Origin: Dipetalonema caudispina
Taxonomy: Eukaryota; Nematoda; Chromadorea; Rhabditida; Onchocercidae
Direction: 5' to 3'
Assembly: GCA_013365325.1 (NCBI GenBank)
Contig: JABVXV010000133.1
Location: forward strand, 91,859-155,858
Length of the DNA stretch: 64,000 nucleotides
The notes below the pieces were generated by a model. The model was not told the origin of the DNA. It did no database searches and saw only the letters and a program-made list of their open reading frames with translations. The translations under genes were made by a program, and so were the position numbers. Below are positions 27,701 to 38,862 of the stretch, piece by piece (the first letter of the stretch is position 1; each line of letters opens with the position of its first letter).

Positions 27701-30043
27701 TTAGTCTTCTGATGGAAACTAGACATATTACATCGGTTTTTAATGATTCATGACAGACCCATAACGTTCAACTAATTGTTGGTTCAACTGCTTAACTGTT
27801 TAAAAACTGACATGTTTAATTTTCGGCGACATTTTACAACAGAAAAAATCTAATGTGTAAGGCGTTTTTTCGACTTATTTTTTACAAAAACATGAGATCA
27901 AAACGGCTTCATATAAAATCCGGTTTTTATTATTACTATCATAATCCGATTTTTACTATTATTATTATTGTTTCTGCAACAAAATTCCGCACTAGTTTCA
28001 AATTATTGTAAGAAATCTGCAATTATCAGGGAAAAAATTCTGAAAAAAAGTTTGAAAATTGCGAAAAAAATCGTGGTATCTGAAAGCAATAAAAGCTGAA
28101 CCTCATCATCGATGTCCTGATCATTTTGAGTAACACGGTATTGTAGGGCTGCCTCCATCTCATTCCTCACGGACGACTTCCTTTCTTTCTGTTCCAATAC
28201 TTGATTCAAGAGTTTGCGTTCTGTAGTGCGCGAATTATCAGATAAAACTTCATCTTTCGATGTCCCGCTACCACCTGCAGCTCTTCCACGATATTCATTG
28301 GAATGTGATGGCTTTTGTTCAGTCATCCGAATACGTCGCAAAACTTCCCCTACAGGCAGTCGTGATTCAACTGAATTTCCAAGCACACGTATCCGACCGG
28401 TTGTATCAAGTTGCCGTTTTTCATTATTACAATTATTTCCTGATGCTTCGGATGACATTGGCTTCATACTAGCAATAGAACCCGCTAAACTGTTTCGAGC
28501 TCTTTGTAGATTTGGTATCACACGAGCTGTTATTGGGGTAGGACGAGAACCTTGTACAGTCACTGGAGATGTTCGGCGTAAAACTGAATTCCGAATAATC
28601 CTTGGTTGCGCATTTGATGCAGATGTGTTGTTCGGACGTAATGCTCCTGAAGGCAAATACTGATGTCCTGTTTCTTGCAAAACGTTTACTGGATCTCTCT
28701 CAATGCATCCCGATGGTGTGGTGCTCCTGTAAAAAAAAATGAATGAAGAGGACCGTTTCGCGAGTATGCTTTTTCATAATTCAGAATTCAGTGTAAATTG
28801 CGTCGTTCTTAAAAAAAAAAAAAAAAAAAACTGGCGATCGGATAAGGCTCCCACTCTGAAGAACAACTCTGAATTCCCATAACTATTTTTTACATTAACA
28901 AAATGTTTACCGCTGCAAGAAGACAGGAGTTGATCGATCTGACCGAAAAACTGGGCGAATTATACGACTGCCACGAAGGGCAAATGTCCCGTTGCCGTTT
29001 CGACTTAAGACTGTACGTGTAGCTGGAATACGTCGTGGCATAACCGCCCAGTTACGTTGACGTACATAAACCACACCTATGTAAAGGAACTGGTGATTCA
29101 ATTTAACAGAATAGTGCTACCAACAACTGCGCCTACTGAAGCGTAGCAAAATTCCAGTGTTTCATTTCTTTGAACTTTAAATGAAATCTACACCATTTTT
29201 AGGACGTTGCTGCATGACTATCACGCGACGTGGTGCGTTCCAAGATGCACCACCCATGTACGATGCTCCCCCAATAATTTCAACATCATTGTCATCATTA
29301 ACTTCGTTAACGACTCGTCGCATCTCACGTGTTATTTTCATTGTCGGTCGCGCTGTTCCAGCATTTTTGCCTGGCTGAAAAATATTCATTATCTAAAACT
29401 ACGTATTATACTATTAGCTTTATTTTTTTTTAACTTAAAGTCAAATAATCACCCACAAATGCAATGTGTTTCATTATGAAAATTACGTCTATGCATATAA
29501 TAAGAAAAATATTTCATCAGTTACCGTCACACTGCTCCACTGTAATCGTTGCTGTGTTGATGTAACAGGACGTCGCAAACGAAATATGTCGTTTTCACCA
29601 TCCGGCAACTTGTCGATATTTCCAGGTTGCGATAAAATTGTCCGTTTAGCATTGGGAAGACTCAGATCACTCGGTAATTCGGTCGTCTCGACAACTTCAA
29701 TCAACTGCTGTTGGATAGCTGCTGGGGATACATTTTCGGTGATGTAATTTGAAGGGTCATCAACGCGTGGTGTATCCGAACGAGAATTACTTTCAGAATC
29801 GGTATGTGAACATGACGGAAGGGCTACACAACCATCGCTTAATATTTCTACATTTTGCTTCTTATCTTTTGATTCGGCTTTTCCCGATGAAAATTCTGTC
29901 AAATTTGCTTGATCACTGGGATCGACTGGGCGAGTTGGAACGTCATTTCCCGACTTTTCAACTTCTCCAGCAATGATTTCCGGTGCCAACAAAAATTCTT
30001 CTAAACCGGCTTCGCATATTGCTGCAGATAGCAAATCATCCAT
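18770..30043 (-). CDS. let-765: Strawberry-notch homologue (LET-765/SBNO), complete, 28 coding exons, 1686 residues
   Basis: Exons (5' to 3'): 30043-29525, 29374-29194, 29076-28911, 28726-28102, 27549-27397, 27155-27047, 26708-26624, 26333-26261, 26123-25959, 25287-25128, 24935-24799, 24658-24518, 24303-24196, 23990-23845, 23716-23595, 23207-23022, 22386-22219, 22142-22021, 21679-21494, 21385-21203, 21099-21012, 20940-20865, 20645-20431, 20304-20089, 19971-19808, 19690-19468, 19320-19081, 18873-18770. All phases agree. SBNO proteins are nuclear SF2 helicase-like regulators acting with Notch and EGF/Ras signalling. Seen here: an N-terminal low-complexity half (1-497), then [11 protein letters not shown], Walker [10 protein letters not shown] (about 587-595), DECH (about 701-704), SATGA, an acidic then lysine-rich linker (about 960-1120, [16 protein letters not shown] as likely nuclear signal), MTGRKGRVV, and motif VI-like [11 protein letters not shown] (about 1272). 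The last exon was chosen over a readthrough stop at 19055 because [21 protein letters not shown] matches the family's C-terminal pattern. Identity is very secure; a few weak donors (23595, 22219) are less so. Confidence 0.95.
24968..25096. repeat. tandem duplication of a 66-bp unit inside an SBNO intron
   Basis: Two copies, 24968-25030 and 25034-25096, begin TTTACGCAAACATTCTA and end TTTCATGAAAAAGTGA. Over 63 bases they differ at two positions (AAAAG/ATAAG and GTTGACC/GTTAACC). The array sits in the intron between exons 10 and 11 and ends 31 bases before (in + coordinates) the exon that encodes DECH and SATGA. Confidence 0.95.
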
Positions 30044-30056
30044 TCGTATATGAACC

Positions 30057-30070
30057 CTATAAATAAAGTC
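30057..30070 (-). promoter_or_regulatory. candidate spliced-leader acceptor of SBNO
   Basis: On the minus strand ACTTTATTTATAG ends at 30057, 13 bases upstream of the ATG at 30043. A short leader right after a T-rich AG site, with no upstream coding exon, is typical of nematode trans-splicing. The spliced leader itself is not in the window. Confidence 0.5.
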
Positions 30071-31821
30071 GAATCTTGAAATCCTTTGAAAATAAATTCT
30101 TTCAAAATTAGAAAAAAATTTGTATACGAAGCGAGTACTGCAAATATAACGATAAAATTTAACCAGACGAAAGAAATAAACCCTTTGACTTATGTTAATT
30201 TAATATAACATACATACGCCTAAGATACATATCAAAAGTCTAACAGCTACGTGAAACTCTACCAATGTTGACGAAACACTAAAGCAATAAGTTTACGTCT
30301 AACAGGTGTCTCGAGTCCTTGCAGGCCTATGCGTCATCGATGTCTAACATGCGTCATGTTATATTAAATTCCGTCTAATACGTGCGACGCTCTCGTTTAT
30401 TGTGTGCGTAGTGTTTCAGCTACCTATGCCTTTTGTGTCAGCCATATGTATGTCACTTATTAACACGTCACTAAACCAATATCTCATATTGTACTCTCGC
30501 TAGCAAGTGAATTTCAAAAACATGGAAAACATTCATTCATAACTAAAACAAAATGTCTGAGATCAATTATGAAAACATTAAAAAAAAAACAATCGACAAA
30601 ATGTTCAAAATTTAACAAATCACTGAATTTGAAAACTTTTTCGAGACCGAACCAAGAAATTTGAATAAAGTTAAATAGAAAGGAACTTGATGAAAGCTAT
30701 TAATGTTACCATCTTTCCTTCAAAAAATGCCAGATAAGTGGAGTGAAAATATGACAACAAACCAATTTCAAATTCAACATTTCCATTCTCCACTCCTTCC
30801 TACTTTAAACTAATAACAGAGTAAATGATGTTCAAATATAAATATAACTCAAATTCTAATTTCCGTATTAATTACATCAACTTGGACAACATATTCATCA
30901 TGAATAATATCTATAGAATGAAACTATAACAGCCTACATCAGTAAAATTATCTGAACCGGAAGATAGTTCCCTCATTTTTATCACTGGGAAAGAGTGTGA
31001 GAATGAGAAGAGGTGCGGGTGCGGGTGGTGTCAATCGATAATCATTCGTTCATATGTGCACTTTTCAGCACTCTTTTCTACATTTAAGGGTTCCTTTTTA
31101 TTAATATGCAAATTACTGTGCAAATTTCCGAAAACAACAGGATTTGGCATTTTGTACAGCTTACACTTACTTAACTGTATAGGGTTTTCATCTAAATACG
31201 GTTCAGATATTTCTCCTTGATTTTCATCACCTTATGCTACCATCATATTCAATGCCAGAATATTAAATTCTTTCAACTGATTTCACCACGACACTATCAA
31301 AACATATGTTTGTACTAGGTATACCAATAGATGGTATTAAAATATAATAAGTAATTGTAAAAAGATCCTCCCATCTTGTAAAAGCAAAACTTCGACTTTG
31401 TCAAGTTTGTCACTTCAATCCTGTGATTATATATACATATACGTGGACTGCATGAGACTGGAACTCTCTGGTTACCAATCTTTGAGGTCACGACGTAAAC
31501 TGACTGCGCTAATGATTTGCCGATGACCAATCGCAGCGCTCCAGACCTTCATTGCCATATTGTTTAGATTAGTTTTACAGCAACCTCTCTCTCTCTCTCT
31601 CTTTCCCTCTCTCCAACGTTATTCCATTCTAGGAATGAAATTTCACGTAACGAATGATAAGCGATCTAAAAGCCTTTAACCTCGACCTGCTCCTGGTCAA
31701 TTCTTGCACTAAAACACCCCATTTTCTTCGTTGCTTTTCATCAGTTTGAATTGTTGTTGGATAAATTCGGCATGTTCAATTAATTTTCCACTCGTTTTCA
31801 ACCTCTTTCTTTTCAACATCC

Positions 31822-32190
31822 TTAAGTTTTACGTGTCAAATTTTGATGTACTCCCAAGATTCGCGTGACATTCGGCGTTGTCCACGTCTTCTCCTCTTTA
31901 CATAAAAGTAAAGGAGTAATGAATGCACCATCAACTAATTGCACTACATATACTACTAATACTGCAATTTGGCCACTTGCCAATAGAAATTGTGTCGCAT
32001 TGGGGTCGAAGCCGCGTGCATGCCGAAGACGGAGCGCTGCAACAGCTGGCCGACGCCTCCTAACGAAACCAACGAAGTGATGGGAGAGAGAACTCGCTTG
32101 AGCTTCTCTCTTCGCGCCGCCTTTTATACTGAATTGTCGCGCACGCTGCGTCGCGATGCACCGCCCCATTGATGCTACAAGGAACTGCAT
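31822..32190 (-). CDS. doubtful 122-residue frame in a GC-rich island
   Basis: An uninterrupted frame starting MQFLVASMGR, with an Arg/Ala-rich middle (FVRRRRPAVAALRLRHARGF), a hydrophobic stretch (QIAVLVVYVVQLVDGAFITP) and a polar end. The base composition is far richer in G and C than the surroundings. I do not recognise it, an overlapping plus-strand frame of 71 residues (31865-32080) is about as long-lived, and no splice partner is evident. The absence of stops may simply reflect low AT content. Treat as a candidate only. Confidence 0.15.
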   Translation of the reverse strand: MQFLVASMGRCIATQRARQFSIKGGAKREAQASSLSHHFVGFVRRRRPAVAALRLRHARGFDPNATQFLLASGQIAVLVVYVVQLVDGAFITPLLLCKEEKTWTTPNVTRILGVHQNLTRKT

Positions 32191-32225
32191 TTTGGCTGCT
32201 CGCCAAGATGTAGTAGCGCGATGAA
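31960..32225. promoter_or_regulatory. GC- and CpG-rich island, candidate promoter region
   Basis: Multiple CG dinucleotides are concentrated here (for example ATTGTCGCGCACGCTGCGTC around 32134), in sharp contrast to the AT-rich spacer. A TATA-like TTTTATAC lies near 32122. A strong inverted repeat at 32086-32112 sits inside. It lies 1.8 kb upstream of SBNO and 4.0 kb upstream of set-1, so it might be an enhancer, a promoter of one of them, or the promoter of an unrecognised RNA. Confidence 0.3.
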
Positions 32226-33246
32226 TTGAAAACTTAAATAAATTTTATTTGTATGTGTAATTTATGTCTTTTTGACGTGGGGTTATTTTTTGCGCCACGA
32301 TATAATATCGTCGCTCAACTGCACTGCAGTGCTGTAAAAAGGCACACAAATTGTCGCGTGTTACACGTGACAGCCAATTACGTGTTGCTTTACACTAATA
32401 CTTTTTTAATTAACCGAAGGAGGCCTTCATTGGGACATGTGTCTGCTTGTTTCTCACTCCAGAAATGTGTTTGTCTGTCCGCCAGTTTCATAATGTGTGT
32501 GTATGTCTATCTGTTCGTCACAATTGAACATGTGTTTGTGTACGTCTGTCCACCATCCTGATTTTAGTGGGTCACATATGTGTATGTGTCTGTCTGTCCA
32601 TCACTTTCACTCATTTTCGCTCATCCTATCCTTGTGATAGCAATCCTTTTCTATGGGGTGAAGAGGTTAGAGCGTTGCATTGCAAAAGGTCAAGCCGATG
32701 CGTAATTCAGGAGAAAAAAAATCCAGGGACCATATCAGTAGGGAAATGCTATTTTCCCTTTCCTGATCTATTTATTCATATAAGAAGTGCTAATGAAAGG
32801 GATTTGGATATCTCGGGAAGGAGGGAGGAATTTTTCACTCAAATCAGACGTTAGTGTTATATGAAACTGAGAGCTAATTCATCAAATAGGTGAAGTTTCA
32901 TTGATAACATGAAACGGTTTTGTATAATAAACTGAATAGAATATGTGTAGAGTTCCTGATATGTTGTACAGAATACCTGATCCACTGGAAAATACTGGAA
33001 GATTGAAGTCATATCAGATTGCCGTTATACATTCACACGTTTCTCCTGCGTAATCACGCTTGACACATTGTAGCGGTACTTATAGATGATATCTTGGTAT
33101 TCCACTCACTCTTTATTCATTCATGCTTTCACTATTGATGTATAGCGAAGAAAAGATGCAAAATTATCGGAATAATAGTTTTCAGTCGAAAATTCTCATT
33201 TTAATTATCATTTCTCTTTTGCAATATTTGGCCATACTATGAGATG

Positions 33247-33312
33247 TCAAGATAGCCTAGCGATCAAGGGCGGTCATCTGCTATCAGGACTTAGCCAGTG
33301 GTTCGAGTTTTT
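33247..33312 (+). pseudogene. tRNA-like relic with box A and box B (pseudo-tRNA or SINE remnant)
   Basis: TAGCCTAGCGATCAAGG (from 33253) resembles a box A with its D-arm continuation, and GGTTCGAGTTT (33300-33310) matches a box B except for its last two bases. The spacing of 47 bases is normal for a tRNA. The acceptor stem and the T stem no longer pair, so this is not a functional tRNA. Confidence 0.45.
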
Positions 33313-33356
33313 TACTGTTTGTCGAGTGGAAAGCTTTGATAATTCTGGGATGTGTA

Positions 33357-33393
33357 CATACACACACACATACACACACACACACACACACAC
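33357..33393. repeat. (CA)n microsatellite
   Basis: About 37 bases of CA units with a TA interruption, roughly 45 bases downstream of the tRNA-like relic. Microsatellites near the tail of tRNA-derived SINEs are common, which fits but does not prove that reading. Confidence 0.9.
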
Positions 33394-34824
33394 CTACTTC
33401 CTTGGCAATATTTGACAAGTACGAAAAACAAATGCGGTAAAATAAAGCCAATTATTTGCACTATATTACTACTACTCATGAGTCTGCCGAAAAGTGGAAC
33501 GAAGGATTATGCTGGCTCGGTTTGTAAATTTATGAATGACTAGGAGTCGTATATGTTTATTTTTTAAATCCATTCTCTAGCCTGTTCTCGTTATTGACAA
33601 GAACGAAACGTATCCGGTTGTTCACTTTTCTTTTTTTTTTTTTTTTTTTGTCTAAATTAAAATTTAGTCGCCAGAATTTTCCTGAACAACTTTTCTGGAT
33701 TGCTTTTCTTCTCTTGAAATTTTAATCTCTTATGTAATTATCTGGTACTGTCAGATTTCATTCCCATTACTGTCCTTTCTTTGTCAACGAATGACGAAAA
33801 CCGTTTTGACATCTGTTTTTGTCCGTATTTTTATTTGAACAAGAATATCCGACAACTTAAATTTACTCATAGCTTTTACAATTATAAAAAATATGATCTA
33901 TTTTTTTTAGGTTCTTCGTTGTTACAACATCGTCGAGTGTATTTTTTAAAAATTGAATTTAAATCAGTCAGATAACTTCCATTGAAGTTAGCGCATGCAA
34001 TTGGCGTTTAAACAATTTATAATTTTCATCTTTTTTTCTAAACAGTCCTAAGGGGCAAAAATGTTTGCCTCTTTCATTTTCAATTTCTTTTTTACTTCAA
34101 TTTCTCATTGCATTTCATTTGTAAACCATCCGAAATATTCTAATCCTCCCCATTTCCTTACTTTGTCCCATCCTTAACTTTTGCGCGTCTTCTTTTTTTT
34201 TTTTTTTTTATTATTTTCTCTGAGAAAAATGCAAGTGAGAGTATATTTATCGCTTCTTTGCATATAAATCCAATGTTTCGAGAATGCCTACTCCCTCCCT
34301 TAATATCACAATGATCCGTTTGTCAGCACATATTTTTGAAACCAAACCGATTGATATTTCCTCTCTCTCTCTCTCTTTTTCTCTCTCCCTCCGTCTCTTT
34401 CTCTCCTCCATAGTTTGCACAGTTTCATTGAATTTTAATGGACTTCTTTAATTGCCCTTCGATTAGTCATTTGCGAAATTTTCGCAATAAATGCTAAAGG
34501 TAAGAGAAACGGGAACGCTGGTGAATAATTACAGATGGGAAAAAATATTGGAGACCTTTTTAATTTAGTTATGAAAAAAAAGAATTGGTTTGAAAATGTG
34601 AACCAATTTCGATTGAATCTTATTGGAAGACGTGAAATCTTCGGTACTTGCCTTAAACATGCAAATAACAGTCTTTTTTTTTCAGTTTCAATCTTTCTTT
34701 TTTCTACTGTCAGGACTAACCTAAAACTGAAAAGTCAAAAACGAGCAATTTCTACCAAAGTAATTTTGCACTGGTGGCAAGATGATCGATGTGAAAATGT
34801 CGTGAAATGAATCATTTTGCAGGT

Positions 34825-35140
34825 GATTGGTTCATAATTAGAAAATGTAGATATTGCGAAATGTTGCATACTTCTATGGAATCTTGCAATGCATGCATTA
34901 ATAGGAAATGCTGCAAATAATGATTCAATTTTTGCAAAATGAAATGATGCATGTATAATATATTTACGGAATGCATAATATATCTACGATAATTATATAG
35001 ATGATTTGGTCATAATTAAAAGATGCAGGATGTGAAATGTTACATACTTGCTATGAAATATTATAATGCATAAATGCATGCATTGATCAGACCCTGCAAA
35101 TTACGATTCAATTTTTACATAATAAAATGATGCATGTATG
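34825..35140. repeat. diverged direct duplication, about 135-bp copies at 178-bp period
   Basis: Copy 1 (about 34825-34962) and copy 2 (about 35003-35142) share the same order of words: GATTGGTTCATAATTA, GAAATGTTGCATACTT, TATGGAATCTTGCAATGCAT, GATTCAATTTTTGCA and AATGATGCATGTAT, with substitutions and small indels. Both are rich in ATGCAT words. No coding potential. Confidence 0.75.
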
Positions 35141-36170
35141 AAATGATCGATACATTGGGAAAATGTTGTTTGAATGTTTTTGCATGTATAAGTTATCTTT
35201 TTGTTATGCAAAATCTGACTGGTACTACGTGTGTTGCATAATGTGCTATGGATGATGGATGTATTCTATTAGGAAGCAAAGTGCAATATATGGACATTAT
35301 TCCGTGAGGTTACGTGAATGGTGAGTGAGGTTATTGCATATATTTCCCCTATAGATATATATAGACGCCAATAGTTCCTATCTTATCACGTGGTTTTTGC
35401 ATATCTATAAACTATTTTGTTAAGCTAATTTTGACGGAACACATTATCGGAAGAAATAGTGGTATTTTGATAATCAACTGAACAGGTACGAGTTACATTC
35501 ACTTAATTCATCAATGTACTTTACGGAATTAACTTTTATACTTAAACATTAGGCTGTTGAATTATATGTGTACCATATTAGAAGTGTCAAAAAATTTGGT
35601 ATACGTGAATCACTAATATAATAGGAAAAAAAATCATTGTATCACATGTGGTCAACAAATTGTTCTATGCTCAGTTATTGATTGATTTTAGAAAAGAGCC
35701 GTTTAATATATGAATAAACAGATGTGTTATTGTTATTGTTTTTGTGATAATTTTTGTTGTAAAATATATTCTGCTGTTGTCAAATTCCATAAGTTTATAT
35801 AACAACGTTTCTTTAAATCCATGTACGTACTACATTGACGCATGATAAGAAGTGATATCATGTCATTCATGGGTATTAAAAGATGATTATTAATTGTACT
35901 GTTGTAATAATTTGTTGTGCTTTTACAAAATTTCATCAATGCATCACGTTTCACGTTTCCCTTACTTTTTTTTCATGATTCTCGTCGCTTCCCTTTTTTC
36001 ATATATATGTTATGTCAGTGATTTGCAGCAAAAGATATTGTTGATATGAGGGACAAATTCTTACCTGTATATCCAGATTATTCATAATAATCAATTCTAC
36101 ATATCATTCGATGCCACCTTAAACATAACATTACATGACGTGACGTAACAATGGTTATTACAATACGGCT

Positions 36171-36184
36171 TGCGTATGGTACAG
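36171..36184 (+). promoter_or_regulatory. splice acceptor abutting the set-1 start codon
   Basis: GTATGGTACAG ends at 36184 and the ATG begins at the next base. No upstream coding exon is needed, so this is a good candidate for a spliced-leader addition site. Confidence 0.4.
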
Positions 36185-38862
36185 ATGAGAAACGTCAGAC
36201 AATACTGCTGCACCGGTTAGTTTTCCTTTGGCGCCAATTTTTAAATTTTGCCACTTCGTTTTTTTGCCCCGAATTTTGATCCTGCGGGGTTAATTTGTTT
36301 GTTGGTATGGTAACTATGTGAATACAGAATTAAAGTAAATTCTGATTACTTAAGTCAAATATCAACTTTAAAATTAGAAAATTTTTATTTTATATTAAGT
36401 GTATGGAATATCATTGAATGAATTTTATCATTCAAATGCCAAACATCAAATCTTGAAACACTTATAGTGAATTTTTTGGTTGTGTTGTTAAGCACGGAAT
36501 AGGACTGAAGGAAGTTCAGGATGTTAAATACTGAAATTTTAACTCTCAGATTTATGGAGATTTTAACTTGTAATAAACGTGGGATAAGGTGAATTCTGTT
36601 TTTTTTGGTCTTAAACATTAAGTTTTAAGAGGATATGTAGTAGTTTGGACTAGCTAGTCGTACTATAACAAAGTCAGAAACGCCATATTTTAGTTTGGTA
36701 AAAGTTGTTTAAACTTGTAAGTTTAAATTTGGCACTCATTTATAATACAACATATGATGGAAGTGAACTGAAGCTGGGATTTCGATTGAGTGAATAAATT
36801 TCAAAGGAAAAATGAATTCTCCAGTCGTTTCAATTATTTGTGTTTTATGCATTAATTCGTATTTTAAAGTATTGAGTAGCCAGTGAATTATGTTTTCCAT
36901 TGGCGTAGAATGAACACTCCTGTGCGTTAAATTTTTTTACTGTTATTTTTATTTGATTGTTGGGCTGATAAAAGAATTGAGAAAAATTGGAAAATAAAGA
37001 AAAGAAGACTGGCAGCTGTAATAATATTTCTTTTGACGAAAGACGAAGAGGAAAAAATGACTAGTTCAAGTTTTTGAATTCCTCGAAATTCTTGGGAAAT
37101 AGTATTAATATTATACTTGACGCTTTCTCTAAGTAGAATTTTTCATTTTACTGGAGAATTTTTTTTTTTTAATTTACAGCTACTTTCAGGGGTTTACCAC
37201 TGTCGGCATTGTCGAATCGAATGCTTGACAAAATAGTTAATCGCAAACGTGGAGGTCCTCGAAATACCAGGAAAAATGCTGCAAGGTATGTGATTTGTGT
37301 AATTCCATTTTAGCTGTTTTGCAGTTCTCGTCATTTATATTTTATAAAATAAATAATTTCGTCCTTTTTTCATCGACTAAAACTATTTCACTTTTCGTCA
37401 TTTGATTAGGCTATGATAGGTGTTGTTGGCTGATTGACTGTGAAATTTTTCAAATAATGCTTTTCAAAGTTTTTTTTTGCAGGAAAGGAAAACGAACCGA
37501 GAAGACTGATGATACCTCGACTCATAAAATCACAGAGTATTTTCCGCTTCGTCGAAGCAGTCGGAAAACAGAAAAACAACTTGAAGTGAATTTTTTTGGA
37601 TGTTATTTTTTAATATTTAAAAGAAATTCCTATGCGTTTGTTAGCTTTGATGCGAAATTGAAGACCTCAGAATTTTTGTGATGTCAAGATTTCCCTTCAA
37701 AAATTTATTTCGCAATTTGGGAAATTAGCACTTCCAAGGTTATGTTTTAAATTTCGTCCTATATTTGCAGCAGGAAGAGCGTGATGCAATGGCAAATGCT
37801 ATTTTGACAGGTAGTAATGAGGAATTCCTTGAGATTTTCGAATGCGAAGAAAAAGGTCGTGGAATTCGTACCTTGCGGAACTTCCAGAAAAATGAATTCG
37901 TGGTCGAGTATAAAGGTAAAATAAGAGTGAATGTGTTATGCATTGTAGCGCAGACTTTGAAATTTATTTCTAATGGATCAAGTTTTACGAATTGTTTAAT
38001 GATGGGAGTCTCTTGCATTCATAAGATAGTAAGTACATTACTCATGCATTCTGATCGCTTAGTTAAATCATTTTACTAGGTTGTCTTAATCAATTAGAAA
38101 ACTAATTAGGGGGACGAAACGATGAATTAATTGCCAGAAGTGCTAAAAATTATTTGTAATCTTATCTGTGATTTCAGGTGAAATAATAGATCTGAGGCTG
38201 GCAAGGATTCGTGAACGAGAATATGCCAAAGATGATAGTATTGGTTCATTTATGTATTTTTTCAAATATCAAAATAAGCAATATTGTGTTGATGCTACCG
38301 ATGAAACACCTTACAAAGGGCGTCTGATAAATCATTCTGTGGTTAGGCCGAATCTTAAAACAAAAGTATGTTGAATGTAGAAATTACGCCATCAGTTTTG
38401 CTTTTCCCATGCTAACCTTGCCTTCCGGCAATTTTGATGTCAGATTAATGACAATGAATAGGAGGCAGTATTGGATTATATCGAGTTTTCATTTTTCTGA
38501 TTGCATCAAATCATTGTTCTAATAAACATCATAAACGCTTGTTCACTAAGACTTCAATTCAATATGTTGTCATCTTCTTGGCAATATCTGTGAATGACAC
38601 CACCTGTGTCATTACATTAGCATTGTTACATGTAAAATAGTTGTCTGTTGCAACAAATGCTGTTGTATGAAATCATTCATTTATGATAAGAAAATGGAAT
38701 GAATCGATATATTGTTACGTTAAGGTTATCGAATTGAATGGATCGAAACACTTGATATTGATCGCTAAGCGAGACATCAACATTGGTGAGGAATTGCTGT
38801 ATGATTATGGGGATCGAACACCGTGTACTGTTGCGGAAAATCCATGGCTACTAAATTCGTGA
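36185..38862 (+). CDS. set-1: SET-1/KMT5A (PR-SET7, SET8) histone H4 lysine-20 monomethyltransferase, complete, 6 exons, 236 residues
   Basis: Exons: 36185-36215, 37180-37285, 37483-37585, 37771-37915, 38178-38365, 38725-38862, all phase-consistent. KMT5A enzymes monomethylate H4K20 on nucleosomes using S-adenosylmethionine and act in chromosome compaction, the cell cycle and, in nematodes, dosage compensation. Seen here: a basic N-terminal tail (RKRGGPRNTRKNAARKGKR), the family's conserved linker HKITEYFPLRRSSRKT (60-75), GRGIRTLRNFQKNEFVVEY at the SET start, YMYFF-like FMYFFKY, GRLINHSVVRPNLKTK (the NHS cofactor motif), HLILIAKRDINIGEELLYDYGDR and the C-terminal NPWLLNS that replaces a post-SET zinc site in this family. 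Length is close to that of the C. elegans protein. The first exon (10 residues) is the least certain part; an alternative start is the Met in exon 2. Confidence 0.93.
37520..37555 (+). other. PIP-degron-like motif in SET-1
   Basis: Residues 59-70, THKITEYFPLRR. In vertebrate SET8 the equivalent TDFYPVRR is part of a PCNA-dependent degron recognised by CRL4-Cdt2. The I-x-x-aromatic-aromatic core, the Thr before the acidic residue, and basic residues at +3 and +4 after the aromatics are all kept; Asp is replaced by Glu and the usual Gln is absent. Confidence 0.5.

Larger units (their letters stand above)
30071..36184. other. 6.1 kb divergent spacer between SBNO and set-1
   Basis: It should contain the promoters of both divergent genes. 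Visible content: CT-rich tracts at 31585-31602 and 34361-34376, a GC-rich island at about 31960-32225 with a hairpin, a (CA)n tract at 33357-33393, a tRNA-like relic at 33247-33312 and a diverged direct duplication at 34825-35140. I see no convincing multi-exon gene. Confidence 0.55.

Noticed and set aside
28214..28663. 149-residue plus-strand frame
   Set aside because: It is the antisense shadow of SBNO exon 4, whose minus-strand frame is phase-linked to exons on both sides.
32253..32854. Two plus-strand frames of 102 and 95 residues
   Set aside because: They are driven by GTGT/GTCT-rich sequence (repeated VCLS, CVCV words), show no family pattern and have no splice partners.
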